Shown: positions 51,457-61,240 of the stretch, one piece after another
How positions within the stretch are numbered: position 1 is the first letter of the stretch
How the letters are laid out: every line of letters begins with the position of its first letter
From: Streptomyces sp. SDr-06
GTDB lineage: Bacteria; Actinomycetota; Actinomycetes; Streptomycetales; Streptomycetaceae
DNA: 64,000 nucleotides
NCBI RefSeq assembly: GCF_003324565.1
Contig: NZ_QOLA01000008.1
Coordinates: 220,556 to 284,555, forward strand
Direction of reading: 5' to 3'
Program-made: the position numbers and the translations under genes
Notes under the pieces: generated by a model
What the model saw: only the letters and a program-made list of their open reading frames with translations
Database searches by the model: none
What the model was told of the DNA's origin: nothing

Positions 51457-52299
51457 TCAGTGTCCGGCCACCGAGCGCCGGGCCACGGGGAAGTCGAAGT
51501 AGGTGTCGGGGAACGGCTCCGGCTGGTACGTGAAGTGCCACCACTCCTCGGGCAGGTTGACGAAGCCCTGCGCCTCCAGGGTGCTCTTGAGGAACTGCCG
51601 GTTCGCCCGCTGTGCGCCCTGGACGCGCGGGTCGTCGGTGTGCGCCAGGGTGTCGAAGCAGTCGAAACCGGTCCCCATGTCGACGGAGTTGTCGGGGAAC
51701 CGCTCCTTCTTCGGGGCGTAGCAGGGCACGAGCGGCTGCCCGGGGCGGTAGGGGCGGGTGGGGAGGGCGGGCAGCTTCACGATCGTCAGGTCCATCGTGC
51801 TGCCCCGGCTGTGCCCGGACTTCTCGGCGATGTACCCGTCCGCGAACAGCCTCGACTTGTCGACGCGCGGATAGAACTCCGCCTTCATCCGCTCGTCGTC
51901 CAGGTCCTTGGCCCAGCGCACGAAGTGGTCGACGGCACGCTGCGGCCGGTAGCAGTCGTACACCTTCAGGGAGTAGCCCTGCCGCAGCAGCCTCAGCTGC
52001 GCCCGGTGCAGCGCCTCGGCGGCCGGCCGGGTCAGGATGCACAGCGGCTGCCGGTACCCGTCGATGGGCTCGCCCACGAAGTCGTGCGGCGTGATGTAGC
52101 GCATCTCCTGGATGATCGTCGGGTCGACCGAGCTCAGCGCCACGAACGCCCTGGGCGCCTTCGGCTCCGGCGCGGCGTGCGCGGCGGGGGAGAGGGCCGT
52201 GACGCTGAGCAGCGCCGCGGCGGCGGCGACCAGCCCGCGCAGCGCCCTCATCGGGGTCCGCCGGAAGGTGGGGTCTCGTCGTTCCGTACGTCGTGTCAT
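51457..52299 (-). CDS. Secreted D-alanyl-D-alanine dipeptidase (VanX-like, M15D)
   Basis: 280 residues from the ATG at 52299, chosen for a GAGGG site seven bases before. Signal peptide (LRGLVAAAAALLSVTALSPAAHA), then the M15D domain: YDCYRPQRAV (catalytic Arg), SGHSRGSTMDLTIV (Zn His and Asp) and EEWWHFTY (catalytic Glu, Zn His). Hydrolyses D-Ala-D-Ala. Exported, unlike resistance VanX, so a role in peptidoglycan turnover is more likely. No vanH/vanA partner is present. Confidence 0.88.
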   Translation of the reverse strand: MTRRTERRDPTFRRTPMRALRGLVAAAAALLSVTALSPAAHAAPEPKAPRAFVALSSVDPTIIQEMRYITPHDFVGEPIDGYRQPLCILTRPAAEALHRAQLRLLRQGYSLKVYDCYRPQRAVDHFVRWAKDLDDERMKAEFYPRVDKSRLFADGYIAEKSGHSRGSTMDLTIVKLPALPTRPYRPGQPLVPCYAPKKERFPDNSVDMGTGFDCFDTLAHTDDPRVQGAQRANRQFLKSTLEAQGFVNLPEEWWHFTYQPEPFPDTYFDFPVARRSVAGH

Positions 52300-52397
52300 G
52301 CGCACACCCTCTATCAGGTCAACCGGGCGTCGGGAAAGGGTGGTCGGCGCTCGGGGCGGCCCTGCCCGGGGCCGCGGCCGTCGGCTACAGTCCGCGC

Positions 52398-52919
52398 GTG
52401 ACCGCCACCCCGAAGCAGCCCCTCAAGGACTCCCACTGCGGCGCGTGCGGAGCACCGTACCCGGCGGACAGCGCCTGGCCGCGTGCCTGCGCGGCCTGCG
52501 GCGCGGTGGCGTACCGCAATCCGCTGCCCGTCGCCGTCGCGCTCCTGCCCGTCACCGACGCGCGCGGCACCGCCCTCGTCGTGATCACCCGCACCATCGA
52601 GCCGCGGCGGGGCCGCCGCGCACTGCCCGGCGGGTTCATCGACCACGGCGAGAGCTGGCAGGACGCGGTCGTCCGCGAACTCAGGGAGGAGACCGGCATC
52701 GAGGCCCCGGCCGTCGCGGTCCGCCTCGCGGACGCCCTCAGCTCCCCCGAACACCTGCTGGTCTTCGGCCTGTTGCCCACCTGCCCGGCCGAGGCGCTGC
52801 CGCCCTCACGGCCGACCGACGAGACCGACGGCTGGGAACTGCTGCGGGAACCGGCCGAGTTGGCCTTCCCGCTGCACACCCGGGCGGTACGCCGGTGGTT
52901 CGCGGGGGAGTACCGCTGA
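52398..52919 (+). CDS. NUDIX hydrolase with N-terminal zinc ribbon
   Basis: 173 residues. Two CxxC pairs at the N-terminus (HCGACG, ACAACG) make a zinc ribbon; the Nudix box is GGFIDHGESWQ followed by REEREETGI-like RELREETGI with all catalytic Glu residues kept. Domain order matches NUDIX enzymes with zf-NADH-PPase-like ribbons; the nucleotide substrate is unknown. GTG with no ribosome site and TACAGT ending six bases upstream, so leaderless. Confidence 0.87.
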   Translation: MTATPKQPLKDSHCGACGAPYPADSAWPRACAACGAVAYRNPLPVAVALLPVTDARGTALVVITRTIEPRRGRRALPGGFIDHGESWQDAVVRELREETGIEAPAVAVRLADALSSPEHLLVFGLLPTCPAEALPPSRPTDETDGWELLREPAELAFPLHTRAVRRWFAGEYR

Positions 52920-52997
52920 GCGCGGTCGCGAGGAGCCGGTGAAGCGTCACGCGAGGCGCCCTCCTGCCGAAGGGCCCCGGCCCCGGCGCGGGAGCGC

Positions 52998-55352
52998 TCA
53001 GCGGACCGCGCCCCGCACCCGCACCGGGTGGCCTACCTCGCCGCCGGCCCCGCCGTCGGCCCGCTCCACGACCACCCGGCCGTGGGCGACCCGGGTCGAG
53101 AACCGCTCGACCTCCGCCGGCTCCCAGCCGTCCCCGGTGTCCCTGACCACGATCCCGCCCCCGGTACGCCCGGCGGCCGGCGCCCACACCTCCAGCTCGA
53201 TGCCGCCCCCGTCGCCCCGCACCGGAATCACCGAGCCCGCCCGCGCGAGCACCGGGATCCGGGACAGGGGCGCGTTCAGCAGGACCTGGCCCGGGCCGTC
53301 GTGCGCCTCGCCGGTCGTGGTGTCGTACCAGCGCCCGCGCGGCAGCCGCACCGCCCGCCGGTCGGCACCCGGCTCCAGGACCGGGGCCACCAGGAGCGCG
53401 TCGCCGAGCAGGAAGGAGTCCTCGCAGTCGCGCAGCGCCCGGTCGGCCGGCGCGCCCCACCACAGCGGCCGCACATAGGGCGCACCCGTCAGCCGCGCCC
53501 AGTGGGCCAGGGTCACGAAGTACGGGTGCAGCCGCTCCCGTTCGGCCAGCGCGGCCCGCGCGCTCTCCAGCACCTTGGGGCCGAACTCCCAGGGCTCGCG
53601 CCGCCCCGCCCACTTGGCCGAGTGGGTACGGAACAGGGGCAGCCAGGCGCCCAGCTGGAACCAGCGCAGATACAGCTCGGGCGAGGGGCTGCCGGTGAAG
53701 CCGCCCACGTCCGGCCCCGAGTACGGCACGCCGCACAGGCCGAGGCCGAGCACCAGGGAGAGCGAGGCGCGCAGGCCGGGCCAGCCGCTCGCCACATCGC
53801 CGGACCAGGTGCCGCCGTAGCGCTGCATCCCGGCCCAGCCGGAGCGCGAGAACAGGAACGGCCGCTCGTGCGGGCGCAGCCTGCGCAGCCCCTCGTATCC
53901 GGCGCGGGCCATGGTGAGGCCGTACACGTTGTGGGCCTCGCGGTGGTCGCCGCCGTGGCCGTCGAGGTCGTGCCGTGCGGATCTGGGCAGTGTCGGATCG
54001 CCGAAGGGCGCGAACGACACCGGTTCGTTCATGTCGTGCCACACCCCGGCGAACCCCTGGTCGAGCCGCTCCTGGTAGAGCCCGCCCCACCAGGCGCGGA
54101 CCCGGGGATCGGTGAAGTCCGGGTAGGCGCACTCGCCGGGCCACACCTCGCCGCGCACCTCGTGCCCCCGGGCGTCCTTGACGAAGGCGCCGGCGGCGAG
54201 CCCGCTCGCGTAGACCGGATTGTCCGGGTCCGCCCTGACCGCGGGGTCGACGATCGAGACCAGGCGTACGCCGCCGTCCGCCAGGTCCTTGGCCAGGCGC
54301 GGCAGGTCGGGAAAGGCCTCCGGGTCGACCGTGAAGACCTGGTGGGCGTCGTAGTGGTCGATGTCCAGGTGCAGCGCCGACAGGGGCAGACCGCGCTCGG
54401 CGTACCCGGCCGCGATCCGCCGCACCTCCCGGTCGCTGCCGAAACCCCAGCGGGCGTGCTGCGGGCCCAGCGCCCAGGACGGCGGCACGGCGGGCGCGCC
54501 GGTGAGCGCCGTCCACCCCTGGAGCACCCGGGCCGGGGTGCCCGCCACCACCCAGCAGCGCAGCGGCCCCCCGTCCATGCGCAGCTCGCTGCCGCCCGGC
54601 CGGTCGTGCCCCGACCCGGCGCCCTCCTCGCCCTCGCGCAGCACCACCCGGCCGTCCCAGGTGCTGTCGTAGAACGCGAGGTGGGTCCCCGCGTCCGCGA
54701 CCACCAATTGCACGGGCATGGTGATGTACAGCGGGTCGTCGCCGGGCACGAAGGCGCCGCCGGGGTCGGTGTTCCACAGCCGGTAGACGCCGTCCCGCAG
54801 CCGGGGCCCCGCGGCCCGCCCGCCGAGCCCGAAGAACCGCGCGTCCGCGGCCACTTCGGACCGCTGCGACCAGCGGGCCGGGCCGCCCCCGACCGGCTCC
54901 CACCAGCGCGGCGGCAGCTCGCGTCGCAGCACCACCCCGCCCGGTGTGCACACGTCCACCGCGCCGTGGCGGGAGATGACCACGGTCAGCCGCTCGGACA
55001 CGACCCGCCAGCCCCCGTCCTTGTCCGGTTCGAGGACCGCCCGGGGATCCGGCTCGGGCACGCGGCCGCCCAGCGCGTAGGACGGCTCGGGCCCGGCCCC
55101 GTCCCAGCCCCAGAACACCGCGCCGCCCGCCGCGACCCGCACCATGAGCTCGGAGCGCGCGAACCGCAGCACACCGCCGCCCGCACTCGGCTCGGCCCCG
55201 GTCACCACTCCCGGCACCCGGGCCCGCTCCGGCCCCCGCGCGGGCAGGTCCCGTGCGTCCGCCCGGCGCCGCCGCACGGCCGAGCGCATCGCCCGCAGCC
55301 CCCGCACCGAACCGACCGCCTTCACCGAGCGCACCAGGTCATCGCCGTTCAT
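52998..55352 (-). CDS. GH31 alpha-glucosidase family protein
   Basis: 784 residues, cytosolic. The catalytic nucleophile is the Asp of GVWHDMNEPVSF, and the acid/base the Asp of GTWSGDVASGW. FRTHSAKWAGRREPW and SGPDVGGFTG are also family signatures. N-terminal ~140 residues form the beta-sandwich. Probably releases alpha-linked sugar from oligosaccharides; exact linkage unknown. ATG; divergent from the acetoacetate-CoA ligase gene. Confidence 0.9.
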   Translation of the reverse strand: MNGDDLVRSVKAVGSVRGLRAMRSAVRRRRADARDLPARGPERARVPGVVTGAEPSAGGGVLRFARSELMVRVAAGGAVFWGWDGAGPEPSYALGGRVPEPDPRAVLEPDKDGGWRVVSERLTVVISRHGAVDVCTPGGVVLRRELPPRWWEPVGGGPARWSQRSEVAADARFFGLGGRAAGPRLRDGVYRLWNTDPGGAFVPGDDPLYITMPVQLVVADAGTHLAFYDSTWDGRVVLREGEEGAGSGHDRPGGSELRMDGGPLRCWVVAGTPARVLQGWTALTGAPAVPPSWALGPQHARWGFGSDREVRRIAAGYAERGLPLSALHLDIDHYDAHQVFTVDPEAFPDLPRLAKDLADGGVRLVSIVDPAVRADPDNPVYASGLAAGAFVKDARGHEVRGEVWPGECAYPDFTDPRVRAWWGGLYQERLDQGFAGVWHDMNEPVSFAPFGDPTLPRSARHDLDGHGGDHREAHNVYGLTMARAGYEGLRRLRPHERPFLFSRSGWAGMQRYGGTWSGDVASGWPGLRASLSLVLGLGLCGVPYSGPDVGGFTGSPSPELYLRWFQLGAWLPLFRTHSAKWAGRREPWEFGPKVLESARAALAERERLHPYFVTLAHWARLTGAPYVRPLWWGAPADRALRDCEDSFLLGDALLVAPVLEPGADRRAVRLPRGRWYDTTTGEAHDGPGQVLLNAPLSRIPVLARAGSVIPVRGDGGGIELEVWAPAAGRTGGGIVVRDTGDGWEPAEVERFSTRVAHGRVVVERADGGAGGEVGHPVRVRGAVR

Positions 55353-55504
55353 GCAGCTCAGCCTGCCACCCGGACGGCCCTGTGCGCGGTTCGTTCAACT
55401 GCCGTTCACCCGTGGCGGCACCACATGCCCCGGCATCCGACTATGGGTGGGGGACCCTGGTGCGGAAGACGATCACATGGCATCGTCCCTGTCAGCCGCC
55501 TCAC

Positions 55505-55528
55505 GCGCACACCCCCTCGCGTGTGCGC
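55505..55528 (+). other. Hairpin in the leader of the acetoacetate-CoA ligase gene
   Basis: GCGCACAC (55505-55512) and GTGTGCGC (55521-55528), 8-base loop, 42 bp before the start codon. Function unknown; it could be an operator or an mRNA element. Confidence 0.35.
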
Positions 55529-55570
55529 GGGACACACGCACACCACGCGTTACAGCCCGGGAGCCGACCC

Positions 55571-57559
55571 ATGACCTCAGCAGCGAACCCCGCTCCGCAG
55601 CCCGCGCCCCTGTGGCAGCCGGACTCCGACCGCATCGCCGGTGCGCGGATCACCCGCTTCCAGGCCTGGGCGGCCGACCGCTACGGGGCACCGGCCGAGG
55701 GCGGGTACCCGGCTCTGCACCGCTGGTCGGTCACCGAGCTCGACACCTTCTGGCAGGCCGTCGCCGCGTGGTTCGACATCCGCTTCTCCTCCCCGTACGA
55801 AGCCGTCCTCGCCGATCGAACGATGCCCGGCGCCCAGTGGTTCCCGGGGGCCACCGTGAACTACGCGGAACACGCGCTGCGCACCGCCGAGGACCCGGCA
55901 CGGGCCGGGGACCCGGCGCTGCTCCACGTCGACGAGAGCCAGGAACCGGTCGGGATCAGCTGGTCGGAACTGCGCCGCCAAGTCGGCTCGCTGGCCGCCG
56001 AGTTGCGCGCTCTCGGGGTGCGCCCCGGCGACCGCGTGAGCGGCTATCTGCCCAACGTTCCGCAGGCGGTCACCGCGCTGCTCGCGGCCGCCGCCGTCGG
56101 CGCCGTATGGACCTCGTGCGCGCCCGACTTCGGCGCCCGCAGCGTGCTCGACCGCTTCCAGCAGGTCGAGCCCGTCGTCCTGTTCACCGTCGACGGCTAC
56201 CGCTACGGCGGCAAGCGGCACGACCGCACGGACGTCGTCGCGGAACTGCGCCGCGAACTGCCCACCCTGCGCGCCGTCGTCCACATCCCCCTGCTCGGCA
56301 CGCCCGCCCCCGAAGGCGCCCTCGAATGGTCCGCCCTCACCGCGGGCGACCAGGAGCCGGTCTTCGAGCAGGTGCCCTTCGACCATCCCCTGTGGGTGCT
56401 CTACTCCTCCGGCACCACGGGCCTGCCCAAGGCCATCGTGCAGTCCCAGGGCGGCATCCTCCTGGAACACTTCAAGCAGCTCGGACTGCACTGCGACCTC
56501 GGCCCCGGGGACCGCTTCTTCTGGTACACCTCCACCGGCTGGATGATGTGGAACTTCCTCGTCTCCGGTTTGCTCACCGGCACCACCGTCGTGCTGTACG
56601 ACGGCAGCCCCGGGTACCCCGACACGGGCGCGCAGTGGGGCGTGGCGGAGCGCACCGGCGCCACCCTGTTCGGCACGTCGGCCGCGTACGTCATGGCCTG
56701 CCGCAAGGCCGGCGTGCACCCGGGCCGCGACTTCGACCTGTCCCGCGTCACCTGCGTGGCGACCACCGGCTCGCCGCTGCCGCCCGACGGGTTCCGCTGG
56801 CTCCACGACGAGGTGCGCGAGGATCTGTGGATCGCCTCGGTCAGCGGAGGCACCGACGTCTGCTCCTGCTTCGCGGGAGCGGTCCCGACCCTCCCGGTGC
56901 ACATCGGCGAGCTCCAGGCACCCTGCCTCGGCACCGACCTCCAGGCCTGGGACGCCCAGGGCGCGCCGGTCATCGGGGAGGTCGGCGAACTGGTCGTCAC
57001 CAACCCCATGCCGTCGATGCCGATCCGCTTCTGGAACGACCCGGACGGCAGCCGCTACCGCGACAGCTACTTCGACATGTTCCCGGGCGTATGGCGCCAC
57101 GGCGACTGGATCACCCTCACCGACCACGGCTCGGTGATCATCCACGGCCGCTCCGACTCGACCCTCAACCGCCAGGGCGTGCGCATGGGTTCGGCCGACA
57201 TCTACGAGGTCGTCGAACGCCTTCCGGAGATCCGCGAGTCCCTGGTCATCGGCCTGGAAGAACCGGACGGCGGCTACTGGATGCCGCTGTTCGTCCACCT
57301 CGCCGAGGGCGCGGTCCTGGACGAGGCGCTCCGTACGAAGATCAAGCAGGCGATCCGCGAACAGCTCTCGCCCCGCCACGTGCCGGACGAGATCATCGAG
57401 GCGCCGGGCGTCCCGCACACCCTCACCGGCAAGCGCATCGAGGTGCCCGTCAAGCGCCTGCTGCAGGGCACGGCCCTCGACAAGGCCGTCAACCCCGGCT
57501 CCGTCGACAACCTGGACCTGCTGCGCTTCTACGAGGACATCGCCCGCAAGCGGGGCTGA
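55571..57559 (+). CDS. Acetoacetate-CoA ligase
   Basis: 662 residues, ANL superfamily. LYSSGTTGLPKAIVQSQGG (P-loop), the WYTSTGWMMWNF signature, YRDSYFDMFPGVWRHGDW and the C-terminal LTGKRIEVPVK (catalytic Lys of the adenylation half-reaction) are present, all typical of acetoacetyl-CoA synthetase. Activates acetoacetate for storage-lipid or ketone use. ATG at 55571; a weak GGGAG site. Its stop is 10 bp from the convergent MocR gene. Confidence 0.92.
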   Translation: MTSAANPAPQPAPLWQPDSDRIAGARITRFQAWAADRYGAPAEGGYPALHRWSVTELDTFWQAVAAWFDIRFSSPYEAVLADRTMPGAQWFPGATVNYAEHALRTAEDPARAGDPALLHVDESQEPVGISWSELRRQVGSLAAELRALGVRPGDRVSGYLPNVPQAVTALLAAAAVGAVWTSCAPDFGARSVLDRFQQVEPVVLFTVDGYRYGGKRHDRTDVVAELRRELPTLRAVVHIPLLGTPAPEGALEWSALTAGDQEPVFEQVPFDHPLWVLYSSGTTGLPKAIVQSQGGILLEHFKQLGLHCDLGPGDRFFWYTSTGWMMWNFLVSGLLTGTTVVLYDGSPGYPDTGAQWGVAERTGATLFGTSAAYVMACRKAGVHPGRDFDLSRVTCVATTGSPLPPDGFRWLHDEVREDLWIASVSGGTDVCSCFAGAVPTLPVHIGELQAPCLGTDLQAWDAQGAPVIGEVGELVVTNPMPSMPIRFWNDPDGSRYRDSYFDMFPGVWRHGDWITLTDHGSVIIHGRSDSTLNRQGVRMGSADIYEVVERLPEIRESLVIGLEEPDGGYWMPLFVHLAEGAVLDEALRTKIKQAIREQLSPRHVPDEIIEAPGVPHTLTGKRIEVPVKRLLQGTALDKAVNPGSVDNLDLLRFYEDIARKRG

Positions 57560-57569
57560 CCGGCCCGCC

Positions 57570-58889
57570 TCACCCGCCGTAGGTGGCCTCGGACTCGCCC
57601 AGCGCGGCGGCGAAGTCCGAGGCCAGCCGCCCGGCCTCCGAGCTGTCCAGACCGGCCACGGTGATGCGTACGCCGGGCGCGGCGGCGATGCGGAAGCGGG
57701 CCCCAGCGGCCACCCACCAGCCGCGCGTACGCAGCCCGTTGACGACGGCCGACTCGTCGCGCACCGGCACCCACACGTTCATCCCGCTCGCCCCGTGCGC
57801 CGTGATCCCGCGCCGGGCCAGCTCGTCGACGAGAGCCGCGCGCCGCTCCCCGTAAGTGGCCTCCGCGCGCGTCACCAGGAGCTGGGCCGACGGATCGTCC
57901 AGCAGGCTCAGCACCGCCGCCTGCAACAGATGACTCACCCACCCCGAGGTGAGCAGCAGCCGTCCGTCGTGCCGCGCCAGCGTCACCGGGTCGCACGCGG
58001 CGGCCGCCCACCGCAGGTCGGTGCCCAGGTACTTGGTGACCGTGCGCACGTGGGCCCACCGCGAAAGCCCGCCCTGTGTAAGGGAGTTGAGCTCCGCACC
58101 GGCGATCTCGGCGGCGTGGTCGTTCTCGATCACCAGCACCTCGGGCGCCGTCCGCAGCATCTCGACCAGCTCGTCGCGGCGCTTTCGGGAGAACCGGCCC
58201 CCGTACGGGTTCTGCGCCCGGGGGCTGCACACGACGGCCCGCGCGCCGCCGCGCAGTGCCTCGCGCAGCGCCTGGGGCCGCATGCCCTCGTCGTCCACGG
58301 CGACCGCGACCGTGCGCAGCCCCATGGCGTGGAGCAGGTCGAGCAGATGGTGATACCCGGGGTCCTCCATGGCCACCGCGTCCCCCGGCCGCAGCTCCGT
58401 GGCCAGCAGCCGTGCGACGCAGTCGAGCGCGCCGTGGGCGAACGTCACGTACTCGGAGGGCACCCCGTCTCCCGCGAACCAGGCCCGCACGCGCTCCTCC
58501 AGCTGAGGCAGCCGGGGTGTGGACCGGTGGGAGCGAGGGCCCGTGGACGGCGCGAGGAGACCCGGCAGATCCGGCAGGAAGGCCGGGTCCGGGTGCCCGC
58601 CCGCCAGATCCCGCAGCCCCTCGGGGACCTTGGGCGGCCTGCGGGAAGCGACGGCGGGCGCCGCGGCCACCACGGTGCCCCCGCGTCCGCGTGTGACGAC
58701 GACACCGCGCCCGCGCAGCTCCTTGTAGGCGGTGGCGACCGTGCCGGGGCTCACCGCGAGCTCCTCGGCCAGCCTGCGCACCGGAGGGAGCGCGTCCCCG
58801 GGGCCCAGGCCCCCGTCGGCGACCGCGCGCTCGACGGACGCGGCAATCCCCTTGGCTGTCGTACCAGAGATCGAATATTGTGCTGCCAC
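57570..58889 (-). CDS. MocR-type regulator (GntR HTH fused to PLP aminotransferase fold)
   Basis: 439 residues from a GTG (VAAQYSISGTTAKGIAA). Winged helix: LPPVRRLAEELAVSPGTVATAYKELRGRG. PLP domain: HGALDCVARLLATELRPGDAVAMEDPGYH, PRAQNPYGGRFS and TVTKYLGTDLR with the expected Lys. A start at the ATG 24 bp upstream would cover the promoter. TTGACC (58925-58920), 18 bp, AGAATT (58901-58896) and six bases to the GTG suggest a leaderless transcript. Divergent from an MFS gene that is its likely target. Confidence 0.87.
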   Translation of the reverse strand: MAAQYSISGTTAKGIAASVERAVADGGLGPGDALPPVRRLAEELAVSPGTVATAYKELRGRGVVVTRGRGGTVVAAAPAVASRRPPKVPEGLRDLAGGHPDPAFLPDLPGLLAPSTGPRSHRSTPRLPQLEERVRAWFAGDGVPSEYVTFAHGALDCVARLLATELRPGDAVAMEDPGYHHLLDLLHAMGLRTVAVAVDDEGMRPQALREALRGGARAVVCSPRAQNPYGGRFSRKRRDELVEMLRTAPEVLVIENDHAAEIAGAELNSLTQGGLSRWAHVRTVTKYLGTDLRWAAAACDPVTLARHDGRLLLTSGWVSHLLQAAVLSLLDDPSAQLLVTRAEATYGERRAALVDELARRGITAHGASGMNVWVPVRDESAVVNGLRTRGWWVAAGARFRIAAAPGVRITVAGLDSSEAGRLASDFAAALGESEATYGG

Positions 58890-58934
58890 GTAAGTAATTC
58901 TGTACCAATACATAACATCGGTCAAGGGGGAGCA

Positions 58935-60209
58935 ATGAACTGGAGCCGCCGGAGGGCAGCGCTGTGGGAACGCGTCCCGGGAGGCCTCGACGGCCGCCGG
59001 ATGCTGTCGGTCGCCTTCGTCGACCGGACCGGAAGCGGCCTGTGGGAAGCCGTCTCCGTCCTCTACTTCACCTACGTGGCCGGGCTCTCGCTCGCCCAGA
59101 TCGGTACCCTGGTCGCCGCCTCCGGCGCCGTCGGCATCGCCGGCGCACCCATCGGCGGCCGCATCGCCGACCGACTGCCCCTCACCCGCCTCCTCGTCGG
59201 CCTCCAAACCCTGCGCGCCGTCGCCGCGTTCGCGCTCCTGACCACCGACAACTTCGCCCTCCTGCTCCTGATCGCCTCCGTGGGAAGCTTCGGCGACCGC
59301 TCGGCCAACGTCCTCACCAAGCTGTACGCGGCCCGCATCGCCGGCCCCGGCCGCGTCCGCTACCAGGCCGTCAGTCGCACCATCGCCAACGCGGGCTGGG
59401 CCGTGGGCGGCCTCGCCGCTGCGGGCGCCCTGGCCATCGGCTCGGTCTCCGCCTACCAGTGGCTCCTGGCGGGCAACGCCCTCTCGTTCGTCGGCTCCGC
59501 CCTCATCACCGCGCTGTGCGCCGAACCATCGGCCCCCTCCCGCACCGTCGCCAGATCCGGCGACCCCGCGGCCCGGCCGCATCCGGCCACCCCCTGGCGC
59601 GACCGCCGCTATCTGGCCTTCGTGGCCACCGAAACCGTCCTCTTCCTGGACGACGCGGTGTTCAAGGTCGGCCTCCCGCTCTGGACCGTCCACGCCACCG
59701 ACGCCCCGCACGGCCTCGTCCCGCTGCTCATGGTGCTCAACAACGTGATGGTGGTCGCCCTCCAGGTGCCCCTCGCCCGCTTCGGCGCCACCACCGCGGC
59801 GGCCCGGCGACTCCTGCTCCCGCTCTCCGCGATCTTCGCGCTGGCGGGCGTGGCCATCGCTGCCTCCGCGGCGCACGGCGCCGCGCTCGCCGCCGCCTGC
59901 CTCCTGATCGCGACGGCGGCCTTCACGCTGGCCGAGATCATCCACGCGACCATCTCCTGGGAGCTCTCGATCGCCCTCGCCCCGGACGCGGCGCAGGGCG
60001 CCTATCTCGGAGTGCACGGCCTGGCCCAGTCGGTCCAGCGCAGCGTCGGCCCCCTCGCCGTCACCGCGGCCATCGCGACCGGACCGGCCGGCTGGCTCAC
60101 CTTCGGCACCGTCATCGCCGGAACGTGCCTGGTCCAGCACCGCCTCGTCCAACCCCGCCCGCGGCGGACAGCGCTGTCAGTGCCTTCGGTTACGGTGAGT
60201 GAGCATTGA
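58935..60209 (+). CDS. MFS transporter
   Basis: 424 residues, 12 helices. MLSVAFVDRTGSGLWEAVSVLYFTYVAGLS starts TM1; IGGRIADRLPLTRLLV is the loop 2-3 motif. No substrate signature. Related proteins act as drug or metabolite exporters. ATG with AAGGGGGAG upstream. Divergent from the MocR regulator (45 bp between starts). Confidence 0.85.
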   Translation: MNWSRRRAALWERVPGGLDGRRMLSVAFVDRTGSGLWEAVSVLYFTYVAGLSLAQIGTLVAASGAVGIAGAPIGGRIADRLPLTRLLVGLQTLRAVAAFALLTTDNFALLLLIASVGSFGDRSANVLTKLYAARIAGPGRVRYQAVSRTIANAGWAVGGLAAAGALAIGSVSAYQWLLAGNALSFVGSALITALCAEPSAPSRTVARSGDPAARPHPATPWRDRRYLAFVATETVLFLDDAVFKVGLPLWTVHATDAPHGLVPLLMVLNNVMVVALQVPLARFGATTAAARRLLLPLSAIFALAGVAIAASAAHGAALAAACLLIATAAFTLAEIIHATISWELSIALAPDAAQGAYLGVHGLAQSVQRSVGPLAVTAAIATGPAGWLTFGTVIAGTCLVQHRLVQPRPRRTALSVPSVTVSEH

Positions 60210-60233
60210 TCGACACCGTGCTCAGGGGGAAAC

Positions 60234-61118
60234 ATGGCGCACGCCAATCACATCAGGGCCATCCGCCGCACACTCCGCCGTGAAATGCCGAGCACCGTCG
60301 GCCTGATCGCCGACGCGCACGACTTCACGGCCATGACGAGATACCGATCCTTCGTCTTCGACGACCACACGGCCTACCTCCGTCAGGTCGAAGGACTCCT
60401 GCGCGCCCTGGCCGCCCAGGGCGCGCACACCACGGTCGCGCTCTTCGACCCGGACGAGTTCACCGAGTTCTGCGCGTCCAGAGGCCTGGACCCGGACAGC
60501 GCGGACAGCCGCACCCGCTTCACGGCCGAACTGGCCGCGGGCGGCGCCTGCGTGGCGTACGCGGGCCAGCCCATCGACAGCCTGGTCCCGCAGCTCATCA
60601 ACAAGGCGGTCCGCAAGGCCACTTGGGAGTACGCGACGTTGCTTCTGGCCGAGGCGGGGGAGTGCGCCGAATGCGGTCAGGACATCGGCCGGGCAGCCTT
60701 CGACAGCGCCTCGCACCTGCTGCTGAACCTGCTGGAAGCAGCGGGCCCGGGCACCCACCACCTGGTGTGCAGCATCCCCGCCCAGGAGCAACAGCTCATC
60801 GCCGTCCTGCACGCGCAGCGGACGGGATTCGACCCCGTACGGCTCGACGAGACCGACGCGGCGGAGTTCGTGACCGTCCTGGCATCCGGCATCGCCCGGC
60901 ACAGCGCGGGTGGACTGGTACTCCGTACGACTGAATCGGGAGCCCCCGACCGACTGCACGGCTGGCGCCTGCACCAGGGCAGGCTCGACCCGCTGACCGC
61001 GGGCGAGGTCTTCAGCGCGTACTGCACCGACGCCGAGACCGGCGACCCCCTCGCGCCGGAACCCGACGCGGAGTACCGCCCCGGATTCCCCGTCGACCAG
61101 CCCGACTCCCACCACTGA
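60234..61118 (+). CDS. Conserved hypothetical protein
   Basis: 294 residues, soluble, no signal. N-terminal region is helical/mixed (AHANHIRAIRRTLRREMPST), with VALFDPDEFTEFCASRGLDPD and a CxxC pair (ECAECGQDIG). ATG with GGGGGAAAC upstream; 24 bp after the MFS stop so possibly cotranscribed. Similar proteins are frequent in Streptomyces; function unknown. Confidence 0.7.
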   Translation: MAHANHIRAIRRTLRREMPSTVGLIADAHDFTAMTRYRSFVFDDHTAYLRQVEGLLRALAAQGAHTTVALFDPDEFTEFCASRGLDPDSADSRTRFTAELAAGGACVAYAGQPIDSLVPQLINKAVRKATWEYATLLLAEAGECAECGQDIGRAAFDSASHLLLNLLEAAGPGTHHLVCSIPAQEQQLIAVLHAQRTGFDPVRLDETDAAEFVTVLASGIARHSAGGLVLRTTESGAPDRLHGWRLHQGRLDPLTAGEVFSAYCTDAETGDPLAPEPDAEYRPGFPVDQPDSHH

Positions 61119-61176
61119 AGCGACGAGGGGCCGGAGACCGGACAGGAGAGCCCGGACAGGAGAGCAAGGACAAAGA

Positions 61177-61217
61177 GAGAGGGGCTCCCCGCCGCACCGC
61201 GACGGGAAGCCCCTCTC
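61177..61217. terminator. Bidirectional hairpin before ptsI
   Basis: GAGAGGGGCT (61177-61186) pairs with AGCCCCTCTC (61208-61217), with an inner CCCG/CGGG pair. It lies between the convergent hypothetical gene (stop 61118) and ptsI (stop 61241). Confidence 0.85.
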
Positions 61218-61240
61218 ACACTGGTCTCACGACCATCCGG

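Noticed and set aside
51457..52299. VanX homologue as evidence for a vancomycin resistance cluster
   Set aside because: It has a signal peptide and no vanH, vanA, vanR or vanS neighbours; peptidoglycan recycling is more likely.
58861..58907. TGGTAC repeats as MocR binding sites
   Set aside because: One copy is inside the regulator coding sequence and the 6-bp match is short, so chance is likely.
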